NCBI RefSeq assembly: GCF_027580225.2
Contig: NC_073356.2
Location: 1,488,001-1,552,000 of the forward strand
Source: Misgurnus anguillicaudatus
Lineage: Eukaryota; Chordata; Actinopteri; Cypriniformes; Cobitidae
Direction of reading: 5' to 3'
DNA: 64,000 nt
The translations under genes were made by a program, and so were the position numbers. The notes below the pieces were generated by a model. It was not told the origin of the DNA, did no database searches, and saw only the letters and a program-made list of their open reading frames with translations. This document shows, in pieces, positions 1-48,943 of this stretch. Position 1 is the first letter of the stretch. Each line of letters starts with the position of its first letter.

Positions 1-67
1 TCATACCAAAATGCTTTTTTGCATAGTTGGGTTTGACACAAGAAAACGTCTCGGGTTTGTAACTGTT

Positions 68-307
68 GTTCTCTGAGAAGGGAACGAGACGCTGCGTCTC
101 CCTTACCATACTTCCTGTGTCCCTGTAACGCCATCTTTGGCAATATTTCAGATAGCGATATACTTCCTGGCTTTCCGAATCACCCTGTCTTTGTCGTTAA
201 GCCTCACCATTGGTTGAATTTGATATACACATTCAGATGCACTTACCTCTGGAGGCGTCCCCAAAGTGTCACCGCAGTGATGCAGCGCGTGTTCCCTCGA
301 AAGGGAA
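68..307. mobile_element. MITE with compound hairpin ends, copy 1
   Basis: The left end is a diverged GTTCCCTGAGAAGGGAAC, itself a hairpin, followed by GAGACGCTGCGTC. The right end is the inverted counterpart. Flanks 1-67 and 2252-2340 also match those of the copy at 27083-27320, so the pair belongs to a longer dispersed repeat. Confidence 0.75.
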
Positions 308-1284
308 GTGTAAAAATTAGGGGTGTAACGGTACGTGTATTCGAGGGCTTTTCGGCAATGGCCAAATGCAATCTTTTGTGTGCGGAACATAGGTAATTTT
401 TCGTGTTTCCACACAAACATATTAAGTGGCGGAAGTCTCCGCGTTCAGCGCAAGTCTTCTGTCAAACATATAATATAATTCGGCCCGCAGAAAGATTTTT
501 ATTTACTTAGATCGTTTGATTATTGATGTAAACGTTTACGTGTCGCGTTTAAAAGCGCGTGTTAAATGTGTGTCAATGCCCTGTTTTGTTCTTTCAAAAG
601 TGCGTGAGAGGTTGGCGCGTCTTTCGTTGCTACGCAATCATGAGTCGCGCTTTCTGTGACACGCGAGAATAACGGAATGCGTGATCAGATTTTTCATCTG
701 CACCTCATGTCAATCATATCATTGTCACAATGCGATCAGCTGGTCGGGACAGAGAAGAGCTGTAACCCGGGCTTACTCAACTGTTACTCGGCTGCGGAGG
801 GGTTCGTTAGTTTAAGTTACAGCTTACATTGGGGACACAAGCAAAGATTAGGAGAAACGTGCAAAAGATAAAAGATGGCTATGTATGCAACTTACTCATC
901 TTAATGAGTGTATACTAAGTATATCATCATGTTGCTTGCTATGCAGTTACACATAGAGCAGTAATATTATTTTGATACAGAAATGGTACATAACCAATGC
1001 AATACTGTGACTTAAAAAATCTAAACAGAATAAATCAAAACAGAAACATTTTTTGGTGGCAAAAATGTAGGCTAATAGTTCATAAATGTATTCAGGAATT
1101 GAATTTGTTAGTTTAGTGAAAGGTTTTAGTAGAAAAAGTTTAAGAGAAGGTTAAGAAAAGATTAACCTACTGTTATAAAATAATGTAAAAAAGTATGTTA
1201 TTAAGTGGAGAACTTTGCTCTTTTTTATTTTATATATATATATAAGAAAAGATTAACCTACTGTTATAAAATAATGTAAAAAAG

Positions 1285-1821
1285 TAGTGCTGCACTATTA
1301 ATCGCATCGCAATCGCGATGTCAGCCTGTGCGATTATATGACAGCAAAATGTTGCAATTATATTAAATAAATACATGTGTGGACTTGTTAACACAAACTT
1401 TCTGATAACAGTTGATGATTTTCCTTGCTGTTTAAAAAAGAAAGAAAAACGAACAAAAAAGGCAGTGCACGTGTGGCATGCACGTGTGTGGTGTGCGTCG
1501 TCACTTATACCAGAGCGAAGATGGATGCAGAGGAGATTGACAGTGATCTGGTAGCTAAAAAAACCCCTCTATGTCTGTTGTATGGCAGTATTTTATATTT
1601 ATGATTACTGACACTGAGCAGTTGCTACATCACGTGGCAATACGAAAACATTTCTAGTTTTACAAATACACATTTTAGCATTATCACTAAACTGTGTGTG
1701 GATTTTCCTTAAAACCCATCAAGCTGACTCATAATACCATTTATTATAATCGCAACCGCACATCGCAATATTAGCATCAGTAACCGCAATGGGAAAAATT
1801 ACCCAAAATCGTGCAGCCCTA
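1285..1821. mobile_element. hAT-like MITE nested inside 318-2243
   Basis: Ends TAGTGCTGCAC and GTGCAGCCCTA are inverted repeats (common form TAGGGCTGCACGAT). Perfect 8-bp duplication TAAAAAAG at 1277-1284 and 1822-1829. It shares termini with the element at 38474-38673. Confidence 0.85.
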
Positions 1822-1861
1822 TAAAAAAGTATGTTATTAAGTGGAGAACTTTGCTCTTTTT

Positions 1862-2019
<158 letters not shown>

Positions 2020-3429
2020 GATTGTATTTTTATAATTGATTGTATTTTAATAAAAATAAATTTTTTTTAATAAAAATGTAAAAAAAAATGTGTAAACAAA
2101 TTGTTAAAAAAAGTTTATAGTAATAAACAACCTGCAGTTTAATGTTTGCATTTTTCCTTTACTGTACCGAAAATGAACCGAACCGTTGCCTTAAAACCGA
2201 GGTACGCACCGAATCGTGATTTTTGCGTACCGTTACACCCCTAGTAACAATGTATCTTAAAAGGAATTTGAGGGTATTGGACCTGGAAAGTTCTTGAAAG
2301 GTCCTTGAATTTGAAGTTAACTAAGGTATGGGAACCCTGTACTAGGTTGCGTTGGTCATTATGGAAGTCATTGTGCCTTTTTAGTAAATAACCCGCAGAT
2401 ATTACACTCCCATTGGCACTTTTTTAGAATCGCGCACTTATGCTAGTTTGCCCCGTTTAGTAAATCTGTCCCTTAGGCTTGACCCAGACATTGTCATTGT
2501 GAGAAATCACAGCTGTGATCAATGTGCATGTGTTGGTCTGGGTATATCCTGTCTGAGAGTCTTAAGAGCGAAGGGCACTGAGTCAGTAGCCTGTGAGGTA
2601 ATGAGTGAACTCTTGCTGCCAAAGCACACACACTCTGCATTGCTGAGTAATGAATCCTCACCCTCTGTGTGTGTATGTGCGTGCGTGCGTGTCACAGATA
2701 CTTAGGGAAACAGAGCTGGGTGGGGGGTGTTTTTGGTTTTTGTGAATGATCCTTTGCTGCCTGCCGGTGACAGCTGTGCGCTTGTGAATGTGAGTGGGTG
2801 TGTGACCGCGCACATACTCTGTAGTAGACGCTGGGGGAAACATTCTGGCCTGTGCACTGCTAGTGTCTGTCTGTTTTAGGAGTGAAGCATTTAGTTTCAA
2901 TTGGGCTGCAACGTAATTTGGCCAATTGCACACCCACTTTACTGATGCTCAAAAACTCTGGCATGATATCCAGTTCTTATAAGTCTCTTTATCTCTCTTT
3001 CTTGGAATGTTTCAATGTTTTACATACAAAAGGAGTCGCAGTTGTTGTGAAATGATCAAAGAAAACATTCATATTCATATTAAAGGCAGTGATGTATCTC
3101 TATTGAGTGTAAATGGCTCAACTATTCATTCAATGATGGGTGATACAGAAAGCATCCATCTACTGCTAATCGTAAGCTTTTGTCCTCAAAATATGCATTG
3201 AAATACTTGTAGGTACATTGATAGTGTTTTGCAAATAGCGGACGTGGGTCACTTTGAGTTATGATGGATGCACTTTTTTTTTCAAAAGAAAAGTATAAAG
3301 CGCTTTTATGAACGTACAAGTTAAGATATGCAGTCATCCATCAAAATATAGTATTAATGTTCCTAGAGCATTTATTTTATGAAACGGCACTCTGATATAA
3401 AACCTAAACCATTTGACCTTTGTAATGAG

Positions 3430-4683
3430 TAGAGCCCGACCGATTTATCGTTTTGCCGATTTTATCGGCCGATATGAGCATGTCGCAGATATATCTGTAT
3501 CGGCGTATAAGCCGCAGATATGCGCCGATATGAACGTTTGTTACAGAACACATTAAATGCATTTGAAAGATGTAAGTACTTGTTTGTCCAGCAGAGTGCG
3601 CCATACTGGTTGCTAATGGCGACCCAGATCACTCACTGTAGTTACACCAGCCAATCCCCCACCCCCTTCACTTCAGTTCAGTCAGTCAGTCTCTCAGTTC
3701 AGGTGGCATGAAAGCAGTCACGCAGTGTCTTCTTCACAACATTGTTACACCTGGTATTAAGACGCGCTTTGGTCGATTGGATTATAAATGGACAAGAGAG
3801 ACGCATTCCCGCTTACATTTGGTGTGTTTAATCCGTCTCTTTGTCGACTTGCGAGTTAAAACGCAAGCGGGAGAAATGACGCGAGACGGAGAAATGACAC
3901 GTTTAAACTACGCGCAGCCGTGCACTTATATAACACTATATGAGATTACTGCTGCTTGTTGTTAGGTAACATGCTCATTTCAGAGCAATTGATTCAATAA
4001 GCTCGCGCAACTCTACACCCTTGCTAAATAAAAGAGGCGGAGCGAAGACGCTTTATTTTGATAAAAGTCTAAAGTTTGCACGGAACCCTGGGTTTGTGTT
4101 ATAAAAACGTTGTGCACAACATTAAACATAGTGTACATTAGTATGTGCTCCGTCAAGCATTGTCTTCGTAACGGTGAGTGGCTAACAAATTTGTGAAGTA
4201 CACAACTTACTGTAAAGCTAATAATCAATGACTTCATAAATTTCTCTTTATAACGTTCTCGTCAAAACTGCAAATGATGCAAGTTTTATGTATTTTGTTC
4301 TCTTTGTGTTTTAAAGTTATTTATAATAAGTCAAGTTTACTGTTTAGTGCACTGATATCCAACTAATTTTGGATAATAAAGTTTATTGTTAACTTCTTGC
4401 CTATAGTAGCCTACATATCTTTGTCACATCAATATAAGTGCTGGATCACCACATTTGTGAGTGATCATTGCATTGCATTGTATTTATTCATAAACAGTAT
4501 ATTATGTTGAAGTATATAGTGTATTCTATGTACAGTACTGTAGTATAATATACTGCAGTATATGTGTACTGAACTATAATATACACATAAAGATATCGGC
4601 CGATATATCGTTATCGGTCTTTTTTTACTCCCTAATATCTGTATCGGCATCGGCCCCAAAAAACGCATATCGGTCGGGCTCTA
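3430..4683. mobile_element. hAT-like non-autonomous transposon with perfect 8-bp TSD
   Basis: Ends TAGAGCCCGACCGAT and ATCGGTCGGGCTCTA are inverted repeats. Flanked by GTAATGAG at 3422-3429 and 4684-4691. Subterminal ATCGGCCGATAT palindromes occur at both ends. No coding sequence remains. Confidence 0.88.
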
Positions 4684-5443
4684 GTAATGAGATATAGTGT
4701 GACGAGTTTAATACCGTTCTTGATCAATGTAATATATGGTACACTAAATCTAACAGTTTGTAAACAAAAACGTGTATGGTGGATTGGTCAGTTTAAGCTT
4801 CTCCCTAACACTGTTTATTTATGATGGATGTAGGAGGTTCTTTATTTTGTAAGGAGAGAAGCATCCATACAGATGCAATCAATTGTTTAAAAGTACCCAA
4901 TAATCATTTGGCATAAATGCGTGAATGATAGCTCATTCGATGGAAAAATGTCACATTTAATCTATCAGCTGAGCTGTTTGGAAGTTTGAGGGTAATGTAT
5001 TTTCATTTGACATTTACTTTTTAAAACGTAGCACATTAGCATAGTAATTTCCTTCTTCAAACTTGTGGGCTAGGAGTCTTTTGCGTGACACGTGTGTGTG
5101 TGTTGTGTGAAAACGCTATTAACCTTTCACTAGATTCTGTGAAATAAATCATGTATGTTTAGAGAAGTGACGTAAACCCTGGTGATAACTTTAGAATCTG
5201 TAAGAAATGCAGTTTTCATACTTCTGTCTGCCTGCGTTTTAGTGCACACTTGTAGTTTAAACTGCATTCAGAGAAGTTTGTAAGCAAGCGTTGCTTTATG
5301 CCATTAAATCTTTTAATTTGTTATTTGTCAGTGTTTATTTGGCTCATTGGATCATTGGCTCTGAGACACGAGTACGAGTTCATTTAAGTCAATAATGTGC
5401 TGGACTTTAGAGGCATAATGTTATAATGCACATAAAGGACCCC

Positions 5444-6069
5444 AGGGCTCCAGACTAACTTTTTTCACTAGGAGCACACACTGCAAAAAATGACTTTATT
5501 ACTTAGTATTTTTGTCTTGTTTTCAGTAGAAATATCTAAAAATTCTTAAATTAAGATGCTTTTTCTTGATGAGCAAAATGACCTAAGTAAATAAGTCTAG
5601 TTTTAAGACGAATAATATACAATTTAAGTGAAATTGTCCTTAAAATAAGCAAAATTAACTGCCAATGGGGTGAGAAAAAAAATTGTGAAATAAGATTTCT
5701 TTTTTCTTAAACACTTAATTCAAGTAAAATTTTCTCACCCCATTGGCAGATAATTTTGCTTGTTTTAAGCACGAATTCACTTAAATTGTATATTTTTTGT
5801 CTAAAAACTAAAAATGTTAGGGCCGCAACCAGAAAATTTAGGGGCACAAACCGTAAATCGACATGCTAACCAAATATTTACATTTCTACTCATTTCCACT
5901 GTATTACTAATTAAATACTTTCATGATAGATGCAGAAAGTACAATGTGCTGTTTCAAATTCAGTGTCACATCACAAAAAAGGTCAAATTTACTGGTCGCA
6001 CATGTGCGACTGGATGTAAAATTCAGTGGCACACTGTCAAATTTTGATGGCAAAATGTCTGGAGCCCTG
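5444..6069. mobile_element. hAT-like element with inverted ends, containing a MITE
   Basis: CAGGGCTCCAGAC at the left and GTCTGGAGCCCTG at the right. A clear target duplication is not visible. A palindromic MITE (about 5476-5812) lies inside. Confidence 0.65.
5476..5812. mobile_element. palindromic MITE
   Basis: The left half (TTTTTGTCTTGTTTTCAG ... GCCAATGGGGTGAGAAAA) is the inverted complement of the right half (TTTTCTCACCCCATTGGC ...), centred near 5690. Confidence 0.65.
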
Positions 6070-6418
6070 GACCGCTCCTTGTGTTGATTAGAGCCCTATG
6101 AAATCCGTTTAGATTTTTCCCATATTCTGTTTTAATTTTTCTGGATTCTGGTTTTAATGGTTAAATTAAATGTCAGTAATCAAAAAGCATATCTTATCAA
6201 CTGAAAGCATTACACGTATACAATTTAAATACAAGTTTGGTTCTGGTTTGTTGTCAGTTTAGGTCAATGGAAATTATTTTATTTTTTTAGGAAATTAGGA
6301 AATTGTTAAATATTTAAATTGAATAGTGGATATTTTTGAGGTGACTCTGGCTATATTGCGTGTTTGTCTCACGCAGCACAGAGCTACGTCTCTACGGATT
6401 ATCTCTTTTTAATGGAGT

Positions 6419-6623
6419 ATGTGTCTGTGTGTGTCTGTGTGTGTCTGTGTGTGTCTGTGTGTGTCTGTGTGTGTCTGTGTGTGTGTGTCTGTGTGTGTGT
6501 GTCTGTGTGTGTCTGTGTGTGTCTGTGTGTGTCTGTGTGTGTCTGTGTGTGTCTGTGTGTGTCTGTGTGTGTCTGTGTGTGTGTGTGTGTGTCTGTGTGT
6601 GTCTGTCTGTGTGTGTCTGTCTG

Positions 6624-6671
<48 letters not shown>

Positions 6672-6675
6672 AGTC
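6419..6675. repeat. (TG)n / (TCTG)n compound microsatellite
   Basis: About 250 bp of GTGTCTG units, ending in pure TCTG repeats. Cysteine/valine-rich and threonine/histidine-rich open frames here are artefacts of the repeat. Confidence 0.97.
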
Positions 6676-9332
6676 TGTCAGTGGCGCCCCCAGGATTGTT
6701 TTCATGGGGGGGCACAAAGGGGCCAGTACAAATCTTAGATTCAGGCATAATACATTTTTTTAATTGTGCCACCCTCATAGTCAACAGTTTTCACTTTGCT
6801 TTTAATACTACTTAGAGTATAGTTATTCTTATTTATTACTAGTATATGATTTACTAGAGACAAATAAAAACTGCAAATAATTTAAAGATCAGATGGTGGA
6901 ATAGTATTCATCTATCAAAGATGAGTATCAATCGATCAACGTTTGATTTGTGTAATTAAAATACATCATTTTATTAAACTATACAATGAGTTATATCCAG
7001 TATTATCCAGTTAACATACTGTAATTAGACAAGTGACATACATACTTTAGTCCTTAACACGTTTCTAGCCTTCTATTAAGTTTTCCTGTAAATTTACCTT
7101 GATGCGTGAAGAAGTCCTCCATCCAAATAATCCTTGATTTAATTGTGGCACACTTTTTAACCTAAAAGTATTTTTTGCATGTGGCCTATAGGATGACATG
7201 GAACCCATGTCTACAGACGTTTTCACATTCATATCTATGTAAGATTCATCAAGTAAGTGTGTTGATGTTCCTCTTCGATGTTTTCTCAAGTGTTTTTGTA
7301 CAAATGCAGCCAAAAATCTGTGAAATTTCCTGGTGCAAATTATTCATGAATTTACCTTACTAGATTTGTGAAGCGATCTACTTAATTCCCATGTCTAAAA
7401 ACGTTCAAAGCAAAAAAGTTGGAAAACTGCAGAAGCGAACAAACCTACACAAAGTGACGTGTCTTTATTATTGTGTGTTGGTGTTTTGGCAGAAGAATAT
7501 TTTTGTGCCGTAGGCCTGGGCTATGTGTCCATGTGGAGGATTAAATTAGCAGCAGTTGTTTATCGTCCATACCCAATCCATCTGTCTGACTCAGAGCCGG
7601 CACTATCTGTGTTATCATGCTTCAATGTCCCAGCCTTTTTAACACACACACAGTAGCGGTCCACACCCCTTCCTTTTTCCCCAGCAGACACTGAGACATT
7701 CGGCCTGGTGTAACCTCTTCTGCCAAGAGCGTTTGGCTTTCCTCTATGCAGATTAGCCATGTGCTAATAACAGTTATTTGTTTTCCCTTTTTGGAGAGAG
7801 CGTGAGAGAAGGAAAAATCAACTAGTTTCCTTTAGCGATTTATTGCTGGATGGGGAATGGGAGGGGTTGTGTTTAGTCTTTTAGGAGACTTGCACAGTCT
7901 TAGGAAATTGAAAGGGATCATATGATGTCGCTAGGGCTGTGATGGTGGTAGTATTGTACCACCACGATGGTAATGCGCCAATTTACCAATTGACATAACT
8001 TTCTAGCCTAACTTTAATCTATTGCAAGCTCACCCTCCGGTCCAGATGTGACATGACTTTTCACAATCCCGCCCTGCGTTTATTTCATTAAAAAAAAAAA
8101 TGTGTCTCATTCTGAAAAATGTTACATAAAATGAAATGTGGGTTGCGATTGTGAATGCCATTTTATTACAGGGACATGTAGGTGATAACCAGAGAAAATC
8201 CCACGGCTGCCAGGGTCATTGTTATTGTTGCCATTTAACTAGCTTCATTCATTAAAAACAGCGAAAAGGAAACACTTGCCGTCAGCACATTATCCTACAG
8301 CGGGAAATCCTTGAATTCCCCTCCGGGATCAATAAAATATGTCTATCTGTGTAAAAGTGAGGCAACTAGGTATGGCTGCTTATCTTTGACCTTGCTTGAA
8401 GATAAATTAAAAGCGGCTCTTTTCAGAACAAATGGCTTTTCGTCTGGCTGTTACTACTCAACCTCTCTCACACTTAAGAGATGCCTTGGGTAATTTATGT
8501 ACATAATAGTGTGCAAGACACCTTAGCATTTAAGACTGAATGCAGGAACATGTGTATTGAATTTTTAACGCTGTCAGGTAGAATTAGTTGTATATTGACC
8601 TGCTGTCTGTATTTGTGGACCAATCCCTCAAGACACAATACAAATATAAATTTGTTGTTGATAGAATCGTAAATGAAAGTATGCTTTATTCAGGTCGGGT
8701 GTGTTAAAGGGTTAGTTCATGCTAAAATAATAATTCAACCTTCATTTTATAAAGCGACAAAGATAATTTTTTGCATTTACGAGAGCACCACGATGCATGC
8801 GCAGAACATTGGCGTTCCCAACGACATTTAATCAATGACAGAATTTTAATTTTAGCATAACTAATACTTGTAAGTGGTCTATTATACTTTTTCAACTTTA
8901 GTGTTTAATGTTGCTGATCGTGCATTACAAGATCTACAGAGTTACAAAGATCAAAGTCAACTTGAAAGGGAGACAAACACTTTTCCAGAACTACAAAAAG
9001 TGGATCTACAGAACGCTTTCTCTCTATATTGTGACTTCTGTATTTTGCTCATTTAAATATTTCCCTCCCAAGATATGCACCAGATGCCTGGTTCAGAGAT
9101 GATGACAAAGAAATCTTGCCTCTGTAGTGTGTTGTCACCACCTTTTTTTTTAGATCCGAGCTCCAGCACGCTTTCGTTATTCAGGTGGGATTGTTTTGAA
9201 GAAAACAGGAAGTAAAGCAGTCTCTTAAAACAATGGAGCCCAATGTAATGTTATGTTTGTGACTTTTTGTTTCGAGTTATTTGGGATGCACTGACACGCA
9301 TACCTCTCACAAACCTAACATATTGCTTAGTC

Positions 9333-10055
9333 CAATGGTTCTCAAAGTGTGGTACCACTAGTGGTATGCGGAGGAATTACTGAATTTTACGTATTTGCCT
9401 GCTCATTCAGTCTTCATTAAATGGTAAACAAACTTGGTTTGCTGCCCTTGAAAGGAGCGCGAACCCGAGGCTCATCTTGAACCCCAAGTTCAGAACTGCA
9501 CAAAGGGAGAAGATCGGTAAAGGAGAAAATGATGATGATGAGGGATGTCAGAAGAATTGTCTCTGGGAAAGCACAAAGAAAGGACTAAATGTTAGGCTCC
9601 TCCTGAACTTATGTTTAATTTAATGTGAAAACTATGGCTGTCAGGCTAATGCGTTAACACAGGAATTCAATTCATTTACCATTAACGCATTAAAATCAGT
9701 CCGTCAGACCACTAGCACTGTGCCGGGGCTTGATTCGTGGGCATGAGGTTTGGTTTTAGTGCTGCGAAGACCGTGTGACGAAGTTTCACGAGAGTCTTTC
9801 GAAAGAATACAGGGTACTCTGCTCTCGCTGAACTTTGTCATCAACAGTATTATGCTGCTGCATCAAAATGAACACGCGTGCACACACGCACAAAAATGAA
9901 CACGCGTGCACACAAGCACACACCTCAACTATGCATAGATGTAGCTGAATAGTTAGGCCTTCTACACTTCTGGATTTTAACGTTGGTCATGATGGTACTT
10001 TAATAGTCAAATATTTTCCTAGGTGGTACTTGGTAAAAAAGTTTGAGAACCACCG
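9333..10055. mobile_element. hAT-like non-autonomous element with perfect 8-bp TSD
   Basis: Ends CAATGGTTCTCAAAG and CTTGGTAAAAAAGTTTGAGAACCACCG carry the CAGNGGTTCTCAAA-type hAT inverted repeat. Flanked by GCTTAGTC at 9325-9332 and 10056-10063. Confidence 0.82.
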
Positions 10056-10676
10056 GCTTAGTCAAGAGCTATCACATATTTAAGAATCGTATACGATTTA
10101 AATTCACATTTGGACGTGACTAAGATAAGATGCAAAAAAATCTGATCTTGTGCAGTTTTTGGACTTGCAGCTATATCTTATTTGAGTAAAAATCTGATTT
10201 TTTTTGCTGCTGTAAATGCAGCCATAAAGACTTTAGGGTCATTTTCTGCCATTCTGTAATTTTCTTGTAAAATCCAATAGACTTGTTCGTGTAGGTATGG
10301 ATGACGTATAGCTGGTGTTCATCTTTCTCTACTGTAAGTGATGTTTGGGCTACACCACATCCATCACATACATTCGTTTCCTCATGTTTGTTTTTAAAGG
10401 GAAGTTCACTGGTTCAGAGTCTCCAGCCCCTGGCATTCAAAGGTCCTGTCATTCAGCAATCACTTCCCCTACCTTTACTATGTTTTTGAAGTTTTTGTTG
10501 ATTTTTAGATTTGTGTAGTTTGCCCACGCAACAGTGGATACAACTTAATTTTTACCAGAGATACTTAACTGAATCCTGTGAGTGACTTTTCATGAAGCTG
10601 GCTGAATGTTATAGGAAGCCGATGTGTGTCGAAGAAGCTGATTTTAAACTTTTTCTGCAATGCTTTGTTTTTTTAG

Positions 10677-45975
<35,299 letters not shown>

Positions 45976-47290
45976 CAGCCCGAGCGGTTGATCATGTTTT
46001 TCCCCGCTCGTTTTTTTAATGTGTGCGTGAGTGTGTGACTGGAGAAAATTTAACCGCAAAACTGACTTTTTTATTTATGCAAAATCACCTCAGATTCCAC
46101 TGTCTAACCTTGCTTCGCTCTCAAGGAAGGATATACCATGGTAATTGATTGATTGATTTATCTCGTGTATGTAGTAAAACTAATATGGATATGCTGATTG
46201 AGACTGTCACCCGAAAGAGTGTGTGCTGCCCTTTGGACTTTTTGTAAAGAAAAGCAAAAATTCAAAAAAGAAACAAAAAACTGTAACCAAAGTTGCTGTC
46301 ACGTTTACAGTGAGTTTGGGGAAATGTCCCATGTTCTCCATCAGGGTGTGAGGATGGGGATGAAGACCACCATAATCTGGTTCTCGGAGGCTTAAAAGAC
46401 TCGCTCGCAGACTCTAGTTTGTGTGGTATAAATTGCTGTAACTTGGATTTTATATATATATATATATACACTTAGCCCTAAAGAAACCAGGTCGTTGGCT
46501 GTGAACAGACATGTAAATGGGAGGCCTGTGCAGTAGATTGTAGATTGACTTTTCTGTACTGTACACCTTAAAACTGTAAACATACTGTAACAATACTGTT
46601 TCACACTGAGATAATGCTGGCTTGGCAGCGAAAACTGTAGTTTTTAAAAATGATTTTAGATTCATGTTGAGAGAGGAAAATGGTTTTCCCCAAAAGTAAC
46701 GTGAACCTACAACCTACCCGACCTCTTCTTTTTCCCTTGATTGTATAACTTGACCCTTAAAGAAATCACCTCTTAGGACTGGTCTTGAGCTCTAGATGCA
46801 GTCCAGGCTGCAGTGTATATAATGATGTTGTAAATTACACTTTGCTTCTCTCTCTCTCTCTCTCTCTCTCATCTTATGGCGCTCTTCACCGTTTTTAATC
46901 TTTGACGAATTAAAGGTTTCAGTCAACAGATCTCATTGTGCATTTTCATGTGTTCATTTATCACTTGACTTTCATTGCATTCAAAAGGATCTTCTGGATT
47001 CCATACACATAACATTTTCAGGTTCTTTTGTTAAAAGCTGTAGAGAAATATATTAAACCAGAAATCTCCAACTGATTTTATCATTCACCGGAACAAAGAT
47101 CAAATAAACGAGTTTGCTTTTGCCTCTTTTTCCCCAGCGGTTCCCTTAGTCAATTCCAGTGCTATGGATTCATATTTGTATTACAGATGATGTAGCTAAA
47201 AACTTGTGTAAATTCCTTCCCTTTTTTGGCTTAATATCATTTATTCCGTATGAAATCTTTATACTATATGTTCCACGTGTTAAGAATAAA
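45976..47290 (+). other. arid1a: arid1a 3' untranslated region (end approximate)
   Basis: AT-rich, non-repetitive sequence follows the stop codon. Possible polyadenylation signals are ATTAAA at 46909-46914, AATAAA at 47103-47108 and AATAAA at 47285-47290; which are used cannot be seen. A short (TA)n lies near 46449 and a (CT)n at 46846-46870. Sequence resembling a mobile element starts near 47345, which sets an outer limit. Confidence 0.6.
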
Positions 47291-48573
47291 TGTACATTAA
47301 ATCTTGGTAAAACTTTTGTGATGGATTTATTTATAACTTTTCCTTCACTAGGTACGTTTACATGCAACCAAATAATCCTTTTGTAATCGTATCGATGGCT
47401 CAGTCGGATTGAAAGTCCTTTGTAAACACCTTAATCAATAGGATTGAGGTTGATCGGATGCAAATTTCGATCGTATTGAAAGGGGTTGTGTAGTGTAGTA
47501 CGATCAGGGGGGCGGGGTTTCATATTTTATTGAAGCTTTTTAGCAGACCCCCACCTGCTGTTAGCATTCCATTGCCTCCCATTCATTTTGGCGTCACTTT
47601 GACAGCGAATAACATCTGAGGCGTTTAAAGACTCCATTTGTCCATGAATTATTTCCAAAGAAACACGAAAATGTATCTTATGTTGTGGCCCAATAGAAGC
47701 AGTTTTTTTAAAAAATAGGCTAACGATTGCGTCATAACCTGCGACTCTCTGTCGCACAGTAGAGACATTACCGTATGGACAGGAGGAGAAGCTCGTAGGC
47801 AATCTTAAACTGTTTATGAGGCAATCGGGTGGACGTGGAGGCATAAAGTCAAGGGAGCTTATTAATCAGAATACTTAACAAAATTTGCTCCTGTTCACAC
47901 TCGCCGTCTCTGCAAGATTCGGTGTGTGATTCAGATTTCTCGTGGCATAGCTATTAGAAGATTTAAAATTGTCAGACAGGTTGCTCATGTGACATCTACG
48001 TCATTAAGCATCAAGTTTACATCTGCGCAGTACGCTCGACCCCCAGGAAGTGCAGGCTTTTAATTGACTTCACTTGTCTCCATTGAATCCAATGGGGTCG
48101 CTGTGTCCATTTCTTTTACTGTCTATGACTCCGATCTGTGATCCGATCATCACGAGAAATGATCCATGTAAACGCATGAATCATAGTATTTTTTTTAAAT
48201 ACCTTGTTGCACGTGTGCAGAAAAATTGCAAGTTTACTTATCCTCTTATTAACGTATCACATGATTCTCATCACAGAAACATGCAATAGCAAGTTTATGG
48301 CAACATGCGCTGTACAGTCAGCAGCGTTCATGTCTTTCATAACATACATAAAGCAATAAAATAGTGGAGTGCCTTTCAAAAAGTGTTTTTTTTGCCTATA
48401 TCTGAAAACTTCTTAGTCGAAATGAATTTAAAGTGAAAAACTGTCATTTTGTTTTGGAATATTGTGGTCATTTTTACAAATGACTTATCTGTGAGCTTTA
48501 TTATTTAAAAAAAATCATGTGGCCTCAAAATCTTTAATCAAAAATGCAAATCTCCTCCCCTCCTGGAAACAAT

Positions 48574-48943
48574 AGCTGTTTCTCAATATGCGTTCTTCAG
48601 CGATCTTGCGTTCTCGAGTCCTCGCTTTACTTCGTCATTAACAGTCGAAGTTCATTCCAATTCTCAAGAACGCAAGTACAGAAGACGCATGAAAATACTC
48701 GGATGTGTTCTTGATATCGATTGCAGACTTGCGCGCTGAAATCGCTTTATGCCCCAGAAGTCATTGTGGCAAAACAATGGCGGAGGTCAGGTGACCAACA
48801 GGAAGATCGCACACACATCTCAATTCTCATAAGTGCGTTCTGTGTTCTCGCGACCTGAGTTCGTTCTTCCGAGGCCGCCTGGCAAGTTCGATCTCCACGA
48901 GGACGCAAGTTCATTCTTTGCGTTCTTGAAATTGAGAAACAGC
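48574..48943. mobile_element. inverted-repeat element (GCTGTTTCTCAAT)
   Basis: GCTGTTTCTCAAT...GCGTTCTT at the left and AAGTTC...GCGTTCTTGAAATTGAGAAACAGC at the right. Internal TTCTCAA and GCGTTCT repeats recur. Confidence 0.6.

Noticed and set aside
6360..6815. Several open frames of Cys/Val or Thr/His repeats on both strands
   Set aside because: They translate a TG/TCTG microsatellite; no start context, splice sites or domain.
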